Of a DNA stretch of 64,000 bases, positions 45,296 to 55,200 are shown one piece after another (position 1 is the first letter of the stretch; each line of letters starts with the position of its first letter). A program made the translations under genes and the position numbers. The DNA is from Castor canadensis (taxonomy: Eukaryota > Chordata > Mammalia > Rodentia > Castoridae), in NCBI RefSeq assembly GCF_047511655.1, contig NC_133403.1, positions 13,327,014 to 13,391,013 of the forward strand, read 5' to 3'. A model generated the notes under the pieces. It was not told the origin of the DNA, did not search any database, and was given only the letters and a program-made list of their open reading frames with translations.

Positions 45296-45366
45296 TTCAC
45301 CAAGGGGAGGGGAAGAGAAGGGAAGGGAGGGAAAGGAGGGGAAGGGAAAAAGAAGAGAAAATATCC
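45296..45366. repeat. Polypurine GGGAA-type repeat
   Basis: Short purine-rich run of GGGA, GGAAG and GAAAA units, about 65 bases. Confidence 0.8.
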
Positions 45367-45382
45367 AAAATCCTTTGAACAA

Positions 45383-45480
45383 AAGGGCTGGGGGCATGGC
45401 TTGAGCGGTAAAACACTTGCCTAGTAAACACAAGACCCTGAGTTCAAACCCCAGTACCACACATACAAAAAAAAAATGTC
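45383..45480 (+). mobile_element. ID-like SINE
   Basis: AAGGGCTGGGGGCATGGCTT to AAACCCCAGTACCACAC plus poly(A). Confidence 0.9.
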
Positions 45481-45579
45481 CAAAAGGTTTCTGAGACTGA
45501 TGAATGAGCAGTTCAGAGTTCATTACTCAGCCCAAGGTTACCAGGAACCTATGGAGACCCATGACTTCATCCTAACCAA

Positions 45580-45581
<2 letters not shown>

Positions 45582-45616
<35 letters not shown>
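45582..45616. repeat. (GT)n microsatellite
   Basis: Uninterrupted GT run of about 34 bases. Confidence 0.95.
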
Positions 45617-45617
<1 letters not shown>

Positions 45618-45692
45618 TGCTGCTGGGGGTGGAACCAAGCCCTTGCTCATGCCAGGCAAGTGCTGTACCCCTAAGCAACACCCCCAGCCCCA
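45617..45692 (-). mobile_element. ID SINE (reverse)
   Basis: TGCTGGGGGTGGAACCAAGC, GCCAGGCAAGTGCTGTACCC, CACCCCCAGCCCC. Confidence 0.8.
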
Positions 45693-46225
45693 GTCAGCCT
45701 CTTTATAACCAGGTGAGTGATCTCAACCTTGCAACTGGCCTCATCCTGATGGTGACCTCACCCAAAGTTGATGCTCTCTGCCCATCTTCTATGAGCTCAT
45801 CCCAAGTGGAACCATCCATGATCCCATTCCTTGTCAAAGGTTCCCCCTATCTAGATGCTCCCCTAGGTTCCCCACTTGTCCTCCTCCTGCTCTGTGTCAC
45901 ATGACCTCCACATATCCACTTACTTATTTTTTGATTCTTTTGCTGTCTGCTGCCCAGACCTCTGCTCTCCTAACCCCAGTCCTGACACACCACTGTTTTC
46001 TCGGTGTTTCCCCCAATCATTTGCATGTAAGCTACATCCAAACCACATATTTTGAAATATACAAATTGTTGTGAACATCACTTACCTGTGCATATTGCAG
46101 TCAACCCAACTGATCCAAATGAAACCCTCATGACAGCTCAACTTGATCCACCTATTCAGCTGGCCATATCTCTAAGCCATCTTCCCAGTGGGTATGGATT
46201 CTTAATTTAATTTCAAGACAGGCAA
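45693..46225. other. No gene recognised
   Basis: Unique-looking DNA. The 142-residue frame at 45,476-45,904 crosses the GT repeat and a SINE and is not coding. Confidence 0.5.
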
Positions 46226-46405
46226 ATAAACCAAGCATCAGTAGCTCACGCCTGTAATCCTAACTACCCAGGAGACAGAAATTAGGAGGATCGAGGTTCA
46301 AAGCCAGTCCAGGCAAATAGTTCACGAGATCCTATCTCAAGAAAACCCTTCACAAAAAAGGACTGGTGGGGTGGAGTTCAAACCCAGTACTGCAAAAAGC
46401 AAGCA
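46226..46405 (+). mobile_element. Composite B1-ID SINE, right part truncated
   Basis: CAAGCATCAGTAGCTCACGC, GAGGTTCAAAGCCAGTCCAG, GGACTGGTGGGGTGGAGTTC: most of the ID part is missing. Confidence 0.9.
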
Positions 46406-46527
46406 AGCAGAAAAGACTCAAAAGCCATATACTCTGAGGGCTCTCACTCAACTGAGACAGACCTATACAAACCATTAGTCTATTCAAAAAGATCACCAAG
46501 TGGTAAGGCTAGGAAACCAAAAGAATG

Positions 46528-46832
46528 TAGCCCCATACTCAGAGGTAGAGATTAGGAGCATCATGGTTCAAGGCCAGCCTGGGCAAAAAGTTAAGGAAAC
46601 CCCATCTCAACAAATAAGCTGGATGCAGTAGCATGAGTCTGTGGTCCCAGCTACAAGGGAGGCCATAGGTAGGAAGATCACTATCTGAGGCCAGCCTTGG
46701 GCAAAAAATGTGAGACCCTATCTAAAAAAATAACTAAAGCCAAAAAGGACTGGGATATGGCTCAGATGGCTATAGAGCTTGCTTAGTAAGTAGGAGGTTC
46801 AAACCCCAGTACCATAAAGAAGGCAGAAAAGG
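46528..46832 (+). mobile_element. Three-part SINE: B1-like, B1-like, ID-like
   Basis: The first unit ends CCCCATCTCAACAAATAAGC. The second runs from GGATGCAGTAGCATGAGTCT to GTGAGACCCTATC. The third is GGACTGGGATATGGCTCAGA to AAACCCCAGTACC. Confidence 0.75.
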
Positions 46833-46915
46833 GAGAGGGGGAGGGAGAGGGGAAAGGGGAGAAAGAGAAGGAGAAGGAGAAGGAGAAGGGGATGAAGATG
46901 GAGAAGAATCCAACC
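46833..46915. repeat. Polypurine GGGGA/AGGAGA repeat
   Basis: Purine-rich run growing out of the SINE tail. Confidence 0.9.
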
Positions 46916-46954
46916 CCAGAAGTCAAATAAGTACGTAAAGGGAATCCAAATCAC

Positions 46955-47130
46955 CCAACTACTTCAGGGTGGTGGTGGGGGGGGGTGGAGATAGGAGGAT
47001 CATAGTTGGAGGTCATCCTGGGCAAAAAGTTTAGGAAGACCCTATCTCAAAAACAAGGCAGGTATTTGATTGGAGATGTGGCTCAAGCATAGAGTACCGA
47101 GTTCAAACACCAGTACCACCAAAAACAAGC
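46955..47130 (+). mobile_element. Old composite B1-ID SINE
   Basis: GGAGATAGGAGGATCATAGT, GAAGACCCTATCTCAAAAAC, TGGAGATGTGGCTCAAGCAT, AACACCAGTACCACC. Confidence 0.8.
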
Positions 47131-47369
47131 TGGATACATGCCTATAATCCCTGCCCAAGTACATCAGGAATCGGGAGGCCAGGCCAGTCCAGGCCACATC
47201 AGGGCACCCAAATTGCAGGAAGTGCCTTATTCAGGGCAAGTCTTGGAATAGATGTGGTTCTGTTTCACCTTTTGTCAGAGCATGAAAGAAGCGGTGGGAG
47301 GCGGGGGGATTTCTTACCCATCCAGCTTTTCTGGAGCACGTGGCTCAGATGAATTTCACACCTCAGTGT

Positions 47370-48720
47370 GCCTGTTTGGACAACTGTGTGTGTGTATCCA
47401 CTGTGTGTCTGAGTCTGCTGCAGTGTGTGGGTTTTAGAGGGAGGGCTAGTCCCCTACTTAGCTCCAGGAGTGCTGTGTGTACTTGTTGCAGGATGTCTGT
47501 CTCTGTATTTCTGTTTGCCTGTGGAATTGGTGTGCTCCTTGGTGTTTGTGTGTCTGTGCATCAGGTGTGTGTGTGTGTCTGAGCAGAGTGTGCACGTGTT
47601 GTAAGGTAGGTACCCAGCTCCTTATAGCTGAGCCTGGTGGAGCGCATGTGTTGGTTGCAGGGTATACATCCGGGTGATTCTTCCATGCTGGGTGCATATC
47701 CTGGTGTGTGTTTCTGTTTCTGTGGTTCTGTGTAATGTGTGTGTCTCAGTGCTTCTGTGGTGTGTGTTGCTAGTGAATATCTAAGTGTTCAGATGGCTCT
47801 GGCAGAGCATGTGTGGGTTGCGGGGGTGTGTCACTGTGTCTTTGTGTGTCTGGCGGGGTGTTGTGTGTGTCACTAGTGGAAGCTGGGTATTGTTGGGGGG
47901 TCGTGATGTTGACGAGTGTCGGATGATGGTGGCATGAGTATTTCTCAGGATGAGGGGTGTTCCTGTCGGTGGGCGGGGTGCAGGTACACGAGGATGTTTT
48001 GTCTGGTGACATGTGCATGCGGTGTGTTGTGTGTTTGATGAGTGTGTTGCAATGTGTCATCTCATATTTCTGTGTCTGGTGGAGGAAGTGTGTTTGTGGG
48101 ACCCGTATTTTCCTCTTTTTTGTTTTTCAGTGTGTCACGGATTGTGTGTGTAGTACAGGGAATGTGTGTTTCTTGGTGTCTCAGGGTGCAGGTGATGCAC
48201 GTATACGTTTGTGTGATATGTGGCTGCTTCTGGTTTTGCTGTATCTGGCTAAGTCTGTGTGCTTCAAGGGTATTTGCCTCTATGTTCCGATGTCACCCGG
48301 ATATACTGTGCATTGCAGCGTGTGCCTTTGTGTTTCTGTGAGTTGTGTGCTGGCTGGAAATGTGTGTGTGTTTCCGTGTGTGTCCGTCAGTGCACGTGTG
48401 CAGTGTTGCTGTGTTTGTGAGTGGCAGATCATGCATTTATGCTGGACAGTGAGCATCTGTTTCTGTCTAGCAGAGGGTTGTGTGTGTCTAGGTACATCTG
48501 TGTGCTCATTGGCAGGTATCTCTCTGTGTCTTTGGGTCCAGTTGTGTGTGGGGGTACACATGGCTCTCTGCATTTCTGGGGCTCTGGTAGCTTGTGTGTT
48601 TGCCTGTGTTTCACGTTGAGGTTGATGTTTTTGGCTAGTGTAAACGTGTTTGTGATACAGGGCGAGCAACTGCTGGTTTGGCGGTGTGCGTTGTGTGTAC
48701 CCTGTCCTGTCTGTGTGACG
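47370..48720. repeat. Degenerate TG-rich tract, about 1.35 kb
   Basis: Dominated by TGTGTGT, GTGTCT, GTTTCTGTG and GTGTTTG words without a clean period. Produces Cys/Val-rich plus-strand frames (for example the 220-residue frame at 47,957-48,619) and Thr/His-rich minus-strand frames. These are repeat translations, not genes. Confidence 0.7.
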
Positions 48721-49040
48721 TGTGCCGCGTCCCTGTTGGAAACCAGACTGGGCCCAGGCCCCTCTCCAGTCCCCACATTCCTTTGTGCTCTGTGCTACAA
48801 AAAATATTTGCGTTTTCCACGACTCATAATTTTTCCTCCTCAATCGCTACCAGATGTGGGTCCTGTGGTCCCCATCCCCATGGCAACGGAGGTTCCAGCA
48901 GCTGCGGTTCCCTTTTGTGGCGCCTGCCCTGGGAGCTGGCACTGCTGCAAGCGGTGGGGGTGGGGAGAGCGGGTGGCAGGGACGGCAGAAGACAGTTGGG
49001 GGACCCTCCTGGGGAGACAGGCAGCACAGACTGGCTGCTG

Positions 49041-49041
<1 letters not shown>

Positions 49042-49108
<67 letters not shown>
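49042..49108. repeat. (GT)n microsatellite, long
   Basis: Uninterrupted GT run of about 66 bases. Confidence 0.97.
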
Positions 49109-49109
<1 letters not shown>

Positions 49110-49159
49110 AGGCGATCTTTGCTCCGGAAGTTGTCCACAGAAGGGCTTTTGCCGGTTAG

Positions 49160-50575
49160 GCCTCAGATGCTTGGGGGTTTCCAGGGCAGAGGGAGGGGAG
49201 GCCCCAGGAGAGCCCAGTCATTGAGACACACCTGCACTCCCCCAAATCACAGACTCCCCACTTGGGGAGTGGGGGAGCAAGAGCTAGGGGTGCTGGGTAA
49301 GGGAGAGGCAGCATGATGGTGTAATAGCTCTGGGGGGGCCTGGACCCCCACAAAAGTGATTGTCCTCCTCTTACTGTCCTGGCTGACTTTGTGCCTGTGT
49401 CCTCAGCCCCAGCAGCTTGCATGGCCTGGTGCCTGAAGGAGGCAGAGGCCAGCCAGCCACAGGGCTAAGCTGGGAGGGTGCCTGGCTGGCTCGAGGGAAG
49501 TCGTTGTGGCCAAGAAACTGGCAGCCCTCAATCCACATGCTGCCTGACCCAGCCAGGGGCAGAGACCAAATGCCTGTCAGTTGTTCCTGTCTCCTCTATG
49601 GCAGTTGGCTATCTCCACTCAGATGGCTGAGCCCCTGCACATGTGACCAAAGTTGACCTCAATGTGTTATCTGGACAGAGGGGGAGTCCCTGAGCAGGCC
49701 AAGGGTCTTCTGTTGTAGAGAGACAACAGAGCTGGACTGAAGGCTGGGCAGATCTCAGCAGAATCAGAAGACTGAACTGGGCAACAAAAGCTGGAGAGAA
49801 TGGCCTGGGGCCCGCCGGACAGAGGCAGAGATGGAGAAGAACAGACTTAGTTTCTGGAATCTTCCAGAGGTCAGTGGGAACCATGGAAAGATAAGGGTCT
49901 GTGGCCACTTAGGAGGACAGGCTGGAGCATGAAAGTACCTGCGACAACTGGTCAGAGGAAAGCCAGCCCGGAGGGTGGTGTGGCCAAGGCTGGCAGGAGT
50001 TGGAGGCAGGGGCTCTGGGCCAGGCAGGCTCCAGCTCCCTCTCCCCTCCACCTCTCCAGCAGGCAGGCGGGTGAAGAGTTTCCGGCTGAAGACAAGGAGC
50101 CCATTGAGGTAGACAGCAGGGCTCTGTGCAGCGGCAGACTGTCTTGTTTGTGCCACATGAGGCCTGGCTGGAGGCTGAGCCTGCGGCCCACTGGCCCCTG
50201 GCCCCGGCCTCGGGCCCACCCCAAACAACTCTGACCTCCAGGTTTAACAGTGGCAGCCCAGTGGGAGAGGTCCCCATCAGAGGCTCCCCATCCCTTGCCC
50301 AGCCCATTCCAGCCAAGAGACAGCCTGCATCTGTTCTGACCCATTCTTCCTACCAGGTGAGCAGTTGAGAATGGGGCTGGCCAGGGCAGGGGCCCCATAA
50401 ACTCCACTAAGAACGACAGACAGGTGGACACAGCCCACTGTCAACGTGGTCCCTGGAGCTCTAGCGTTGGACGTAGGCTGAGGGATCCTCGGAGTGCATG
50501 CATACTGGAAGAGATCACATCTTTGGAACATTTTTGTCTTGAGTCTGCAGGCAGGGAGTAATCAGAGCTCAGAAG
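49160..50575. other. GC-rich intergenic DNA, no gene recognised
   Basis: Unique, moderately GC-rich, free of SINEs. Several overlapping frames of 80-160 residues exist on both strands. None has a domain, low-complexity signature or paired splice sites that I can recognise. It lies downstream of both convergent genes. Confidence 0.5.
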
Positions 50576-50595
50576 GAAAAAAAAAAAAAAGGCAC

Positions 50596-50601
50596 TTTAT
50601 T
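50596..50601 (-). terminator. SCARF2: Polyadenylation signal of SCARF2
   Basis: AATAAA on the minus strand, followed by a T-run at 50,579-50,590 on that strand. First canonical signal after the SCARF2 stop, about 760 bases downstream. Confidence 0.7.
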
Positions 50602-50914
50602 AAGAAAGCTTTGGCCAAGACCCTGCTGGGAGGAGCCCATCCTGGGGTCCCCAGGTGGGATGAGAGAAGCCCTGCCGGGGGCCTATAAATACATCTCCTC
50701 AGGCCACTAGGGTCGCCCCTGGGGTTCCCACAGCGTGTGGGGTGGTGGGAGGCCATCAAAACCAGCTCGACAGCTGAGGGACCAGGGCTGGGGACACTGG
50801 GGAGAGAAGGAATGGGACACGCCAAGGGGGTGCCAAGTTCCCCGAGGAGCAGAGACCAGCCCTCCCCCCCAGGCTCGGGGTCAACCAGATGCCCTAAAGC
50901 CCGGTTGGTGGTAG

Positions 50915-51275
50915 CCGCTGGCTACCAAGAAAGGGAACCTCCAGCCAGAGGCACCAGGCCCTGGCCAATGAGAAGCAGCCAGGGCAGAAGGGTTTCTGGC
51001 CTTAGCCAATGAAAAGGAAGCCCCAGCCATGAGCACTCTTGGCCGGTAAGAGGAGGTCCCTAAGCCTTGGCCAATGAGACGCGGGTTGGTGGAAAGCTTC
51101 ATAACTCGGCAAATGGGGAAGGGAGTTGCCTGCAGGCCTCGACCAATAGGATAGGGAACTTCTCGCCTGAGCTCTACTCCAATCAAGAAGCAGCTGCTGG
51201 AGCCCGAGCCAATCAGACACAGCCTCCCCGCCGTGCCGCTCGGGGCCTCGGCCAATGGGAGGCTTCCAGTGTCCA
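50915..51275. repeat. Imperfect ~36-bp minisatellite with CCAAT boxes
   Basis: On the plus strand, CCAAT occurs at 50,965, 51,006, 51,071, 51,143, 51,179, 51,209 and 51,252. Degenerate versions fill the gaps near 51,042 (GGCCGGTAAG) and 51,108 (GGCAAATGGG). The nine positions are spaced 41, 36, 29, 37, 35, 36, 30 and 43 bases, each within GCC-TGGCCAATGAGA-like surroundings. A weaker unit may precede at about 50,921. On the SCARF2 strand the units read ATTGG. Confidence 0.75.
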
Positions 51276-51363
51276 GGCCGCGTGGGAGACGTGAGGCGCT
51301 GAGCGCGGGGTGGCAAGCAACGCTGCTAAGCCGGGGGAAGCTGTGTGCGCAGCTGAACCCCTA

Positions 51364-52265
51364 CTAGAGAGTGGGTGCGCCCACCCTACCCAGCTCGCCT
51401 GCCGCCTCCCTGCTCTTCTTGCGGGGCGGCTTCTGGATGGGGGTCTTCTTCCGAGGGGTGTCGGGCGCCGGCGTGCCGGCCGCCGCCTTCTCGGGCCCTG
51501 TGACCTCGGGAGCAGGGGACGCGCGGGCCGGCGAGGCGGGCGGCACCGACCGTTTGGCCTTCTGCGGTGGCGCCGGCTTCTCCCAGGGGCCCTGTGCGCC
51601 CAGGGCTCCCTCCGCGCGGCCCAGGCTGCGAGTCTTGCCGCGCAGCTCCGCCGCCAGCATGGACGCGGCCTCGGGCGCGCTGCGCGGGGGACCACCGGCG
51701 TCCGTAGTTTCCGAGAGACCGGAGCCGTGGCCTCTTAGTCGGGCCCTGGGCGGCGAGGGCACGGCCAGGGCCGGTGTCTCCTCGGCCAGCCCGGGGGGCT
51801 TCAGCGTCAGATCGCGGGTACGGGGGCTTCCGGGCTCGTCTGGCCGCGCCGACGTGTCGCTCGGTGTCCTTTTCCTCTTGCTGGGGCTGGGCGCAGCCTC
51901 GGGGCCCGGGAGTGGCGGCGAGGGAGCACGGACCGCGGTGGCGGCGCCGTGCTTGCCGTGGATCCAGGACACCTTGGGCTTGGTGGCAGGGTCAGGTGGC
52001 GGCGGCTTTCTGCGCTCAGGCGATGGCGACAGCGACAAGCCCCCAGCCTCACCCCGGGCCCGGGCCGGCCGGGCCTCGCGCCGCGCCACGCGTGCGTACA
52101 GTGCCCCGCCGGGCCCCTCCACGCTGGACGCGGACCGCTCGCTGTCAGAGGACGCGGGGACGGGTGTCGCCTCCTCTGCGTATGGCGCGGGCGCGGGGGA
52201 AGGCGCGGGCGCCTCGGCAGGAGCAGCGGCGGTGGCCTCCGGGTCTCGGCTTTCGGCGGCCGCCT
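51364..52265 (-). CDS. SCARF2: SCARF2 coding exon 11, cytoplasmic tail (residues 564-863)
   Basis: Acceptor CTTGTTAG, stop TAG at 51,366-51,364. Very GC-rich; encodes SSDSERSASSVEGPGGALYA, SPSPERRKPPPPDPATKPK, PSPSKRKRTPSD and EKPAPPQKAKRSVPPASPA. Intrinsically disordered by composition. The 353-residue plus-strand frame opposite it is a shadow. Confidence 0.96.
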
Positions 52266-55200
52266 CTAACAAGGGGAGAGCAGCCGGTCAAACCCCCAGG
52301 AATCGCTCTGGAGCGAGCAACCTTCCTTCCCGAGTCCAGGCTGACGCTGGGTCGCCCTGGCATCCAGGCGGGCCTAGTGCACTGGGCACCAACCACAAGC
52401 TTAGTTTTCTGAGCCCCAGGCTGTGCTGGTGATTGCTGGGGGCGGTGAGGGACACGTTTTTTTGGGCCTGACTTTGTGTCCCTTCCCCACCACAGTCCCT
52501 TCCCCTGCCTCTGGGTCCACCGTCATCAAATTGGATCCCCCAAGGGGTTTCCACATCTTTTAAGTAGTAAGCCTTCTGAGACTCCTGGTTAGTGACCCGC
52601 TCAAGGTCACCAAGATATGGACAAGGGAAAAGAGAGGCCAGCAATCCAACCATTCAGCCTCCCTCCTGCTGTCTGTGCTCACAAGGCTACAAGCAAAGGT
52701 CCATCTTGCTACACTACGGATTCCTGCTCCTATCTCCTCTGCCACTCCCTACCCAGGCCCAGAAATTTCTCTCTGCCTGGTTTCCCCCAAAAGTGAACTG
52801 GGCCCATGACTAGTAACAGGGCCACTCATCTAATCAGGCCCCAGCCCAGCCCAGAACAGCAGAGTCCAGCTCTGTAGCTGCCAGTTCACAGAACCACCAT
52901 GACCGTGCTCGCTGCACTGTCTGTCCCCACATCCAGCAGAGATCTTATAGCAGGAGCATTTCACAGGGCTGAAAAGATACACAAGCAAGGCCATACTCAC
53001 CCTCGTGGGGTACACAGTACACGGGGCCTTCATCCGTGGTGTCAAAGGACGAGAAGGAGGCCCTGGAGGACCACGATGGTGACGGCTGCTCCAGTCCTGA
53101 GGGTGGTTCCAGGAAGCTGCAGTTGAGTGTGTTGTCCAGGTCGTGATGGGCCACTGGGGAAGGAGTGAGGCAGAACTGTCAGGGGCCCTGCCTTGCCCCA
53201 GCTTGTGCCCTCATTAGCCAAAAAGAATGGAGTGATCAAGACCAACCCTACCCTAAGACTGCTGAGGGAACAAGAAATTCAACAGACAGAGTGACCCTAG
53301 ACCAAGGCAAAAGAATGGGTAACAGCGGGCCCAGTACAGAAAGACGAGAAGGGACAATCAATGTATGTAAAGATGCAAGGCAAGTGTATGCAGCCAGGAA
53401 GCTGGAAAAGGTTGGGCTAAAGTGTTGGGAAAAGGTCAGAGAGACAGCTGGAGAGAACACTTGGCCAGGACAAGTCACCAGGACTTCCAAGCCATGCTTT
53501 GGATTCTGTTTTGTAGGACTTGGGCCATGCAGAGAGCGCTTTTGAGACTATGCAATGTCAAAGCCCTTAGGCTCAGCCGTTCTCAGCAGCAGGCACCTCC
53601 CAGGCCTGACCACCAGGGATGAAGACCCCACATTGTGGGGGTCCCCACAATGGCGATCTCCATTCCACAGAGGTGTGGGGATGCAGCCCCGAAAATGTGT
53701 CCACAGATGCTGCTGGGTTGACCAAAAGGTTTTCTCACTATCCCCTTTACCTCCCAAGAGCCTGAATGTGCCCCAGCAATCTTCAGAAACAAGTGAAAAG
53801 CTGGGTCCACCCTGGTTCTGCGCCAACACAAGGAGGAGCAGCAAGACCCCCACCCGTGGCCCCTTGGGGTGTCCAGGGACCAGCCTGCTGCTTTCCAGGA
53901 AAGGATCAGTTTGCAGCCAGACATTCCCACGCATTCTCCTACAGCTCCAACCGAGAAGGATGTACGGTGCGGTTCTACAGCAGCCTATCAGGTTCAAGTG
54001 TCATCCACACGATCGTGATGCAGTCACTCACAGGTCCCCTACGCCGCCTTCCACACACACCCCGCTCCCTCATCCTTACCTACGACTTTGGGCAGCTTCT
54101 GCCTGCGGAGCGGGATTCGGGGCAGCTTCATGCTGATGCGGCTGAAGCGCCCGCACAGGCGTTGCGGGGCCTTCTTCCTTCCAAGAGACAGCTCCCTGCG
54201 GAGGCGGGGCCTGAGCGAAGGGACGGGACTGGGCGGGGCGGGTCGAGCTTGGTGGGAACTGAAAAGGGCGGGATTTGGGCCCTGGAAGGGCAGGATGCGC
54301 CGGAGAAAGGGTGAGTCCTGAACCACGTGGACAGGTGGGCGGTGTCCAGTCTCACCTGCGAGCCGGGTCCTTGCCTCGGCAGGCGCAGCAGCATCCGAGC
54401 AGCGAGAGCAGCAGACCAAGGAGCAGGGTGAGAAGTGCGCCCGCTCCCATTACTCCTTTGCGCTGGTTGGTCTCTGTGGGGGTACCGAGTCAGCGCGGGT
54501 ACCCGCATCCCCCTCGCTCCTTAACCCGATGACCCTCACCCACTCACCCAGGCGGCAGGCACCAGTAACTGGGTCGCATGAGTCCTCGTGGCAGCTGCAG
54601 GCCTGGGCACAGTCCACGCCGTGGAGTCCGGGTGGGCAAGTTACATTACAGCTGCGGGAGCATGGGGTCAGGGCAGGCCGAAGTGGCCCTCAGCCTCCCG
54701 CCACAGTCGCTGGTCCCAAGCTCCCGTCTTAGGGATTGAAGCCCACTCCCTCCTGCGGCCAGGCACACACTAGATAATATTTTGGACATGAACGTATGCA
54801 TCATCTTTAGAGCAGGGTCTTGAGGATGAGACCTGGCCATCTGGTGAGGTCTTTTCTGAGGCTGACTGTTGTGTAGATGGGAAGAGGGGCTTTCGGTCCA
54901 GACTACTGACTGTAAATGGAGGTCCCTACTGCGCTACACTAGATCTGGGTCACTGCAAGAGCCCACTTAGCTAGATCCCAGTCTGAGCGTCAGGAGACTG
55001 CCCCCAAAGAACCTGTTGCTACTCCCTAATTGGAGTTAGGGGCCAAGGAGCGGAGAGGCCAGCCTGATCCCACCTGGTCAGCCCCTGAGGTCTGACTGCA
55101 GCTCCCAGTGTCGGGTACATACCCCCTAACCCCTTCCAGGTCCCAGGGCACTCACTGAGGCCCGTGGACACCAGGGCTGCAAAGGCAGCGCCCAGACTGG

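Larger units (their letters stand above)
50580..51363 (-). other. SCARF2: SCARF2 3' UTR (predicted)
   Basis: About 780 bases from the stop codon to the AATAAA signal. Roughly the proximal half consists of the CCAAT-bearing imperfect repeat described separately. No SINE inserted. Confidence 0.6.

Noticed and set aside
47957-48619. 220-residue Cys/Val-rich ORF
   Set aside because: TGT and GTG codons come directly from the degenerate TG repeat; no spaced cysteine pattern and no signal of selection.
48421-49316. ORFs of 187-267 residues around the long GT run
   Set aside because: They run through the (GT)n microsatellite as alternating Cys-Val and end in unrelated DNA.
49764-50431. Overlapping 100-160 residue frames downstream of SCARF2
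   Set aside because: No domain, no splice context, frames open on both strands because of high GC content.
51371-52432. 353-residue plus-strand ORF
   Set aside because: Shadow of the very GC-rich SCARF2 last exon; no domain, and the minus strand matches SCARF2 throughout.
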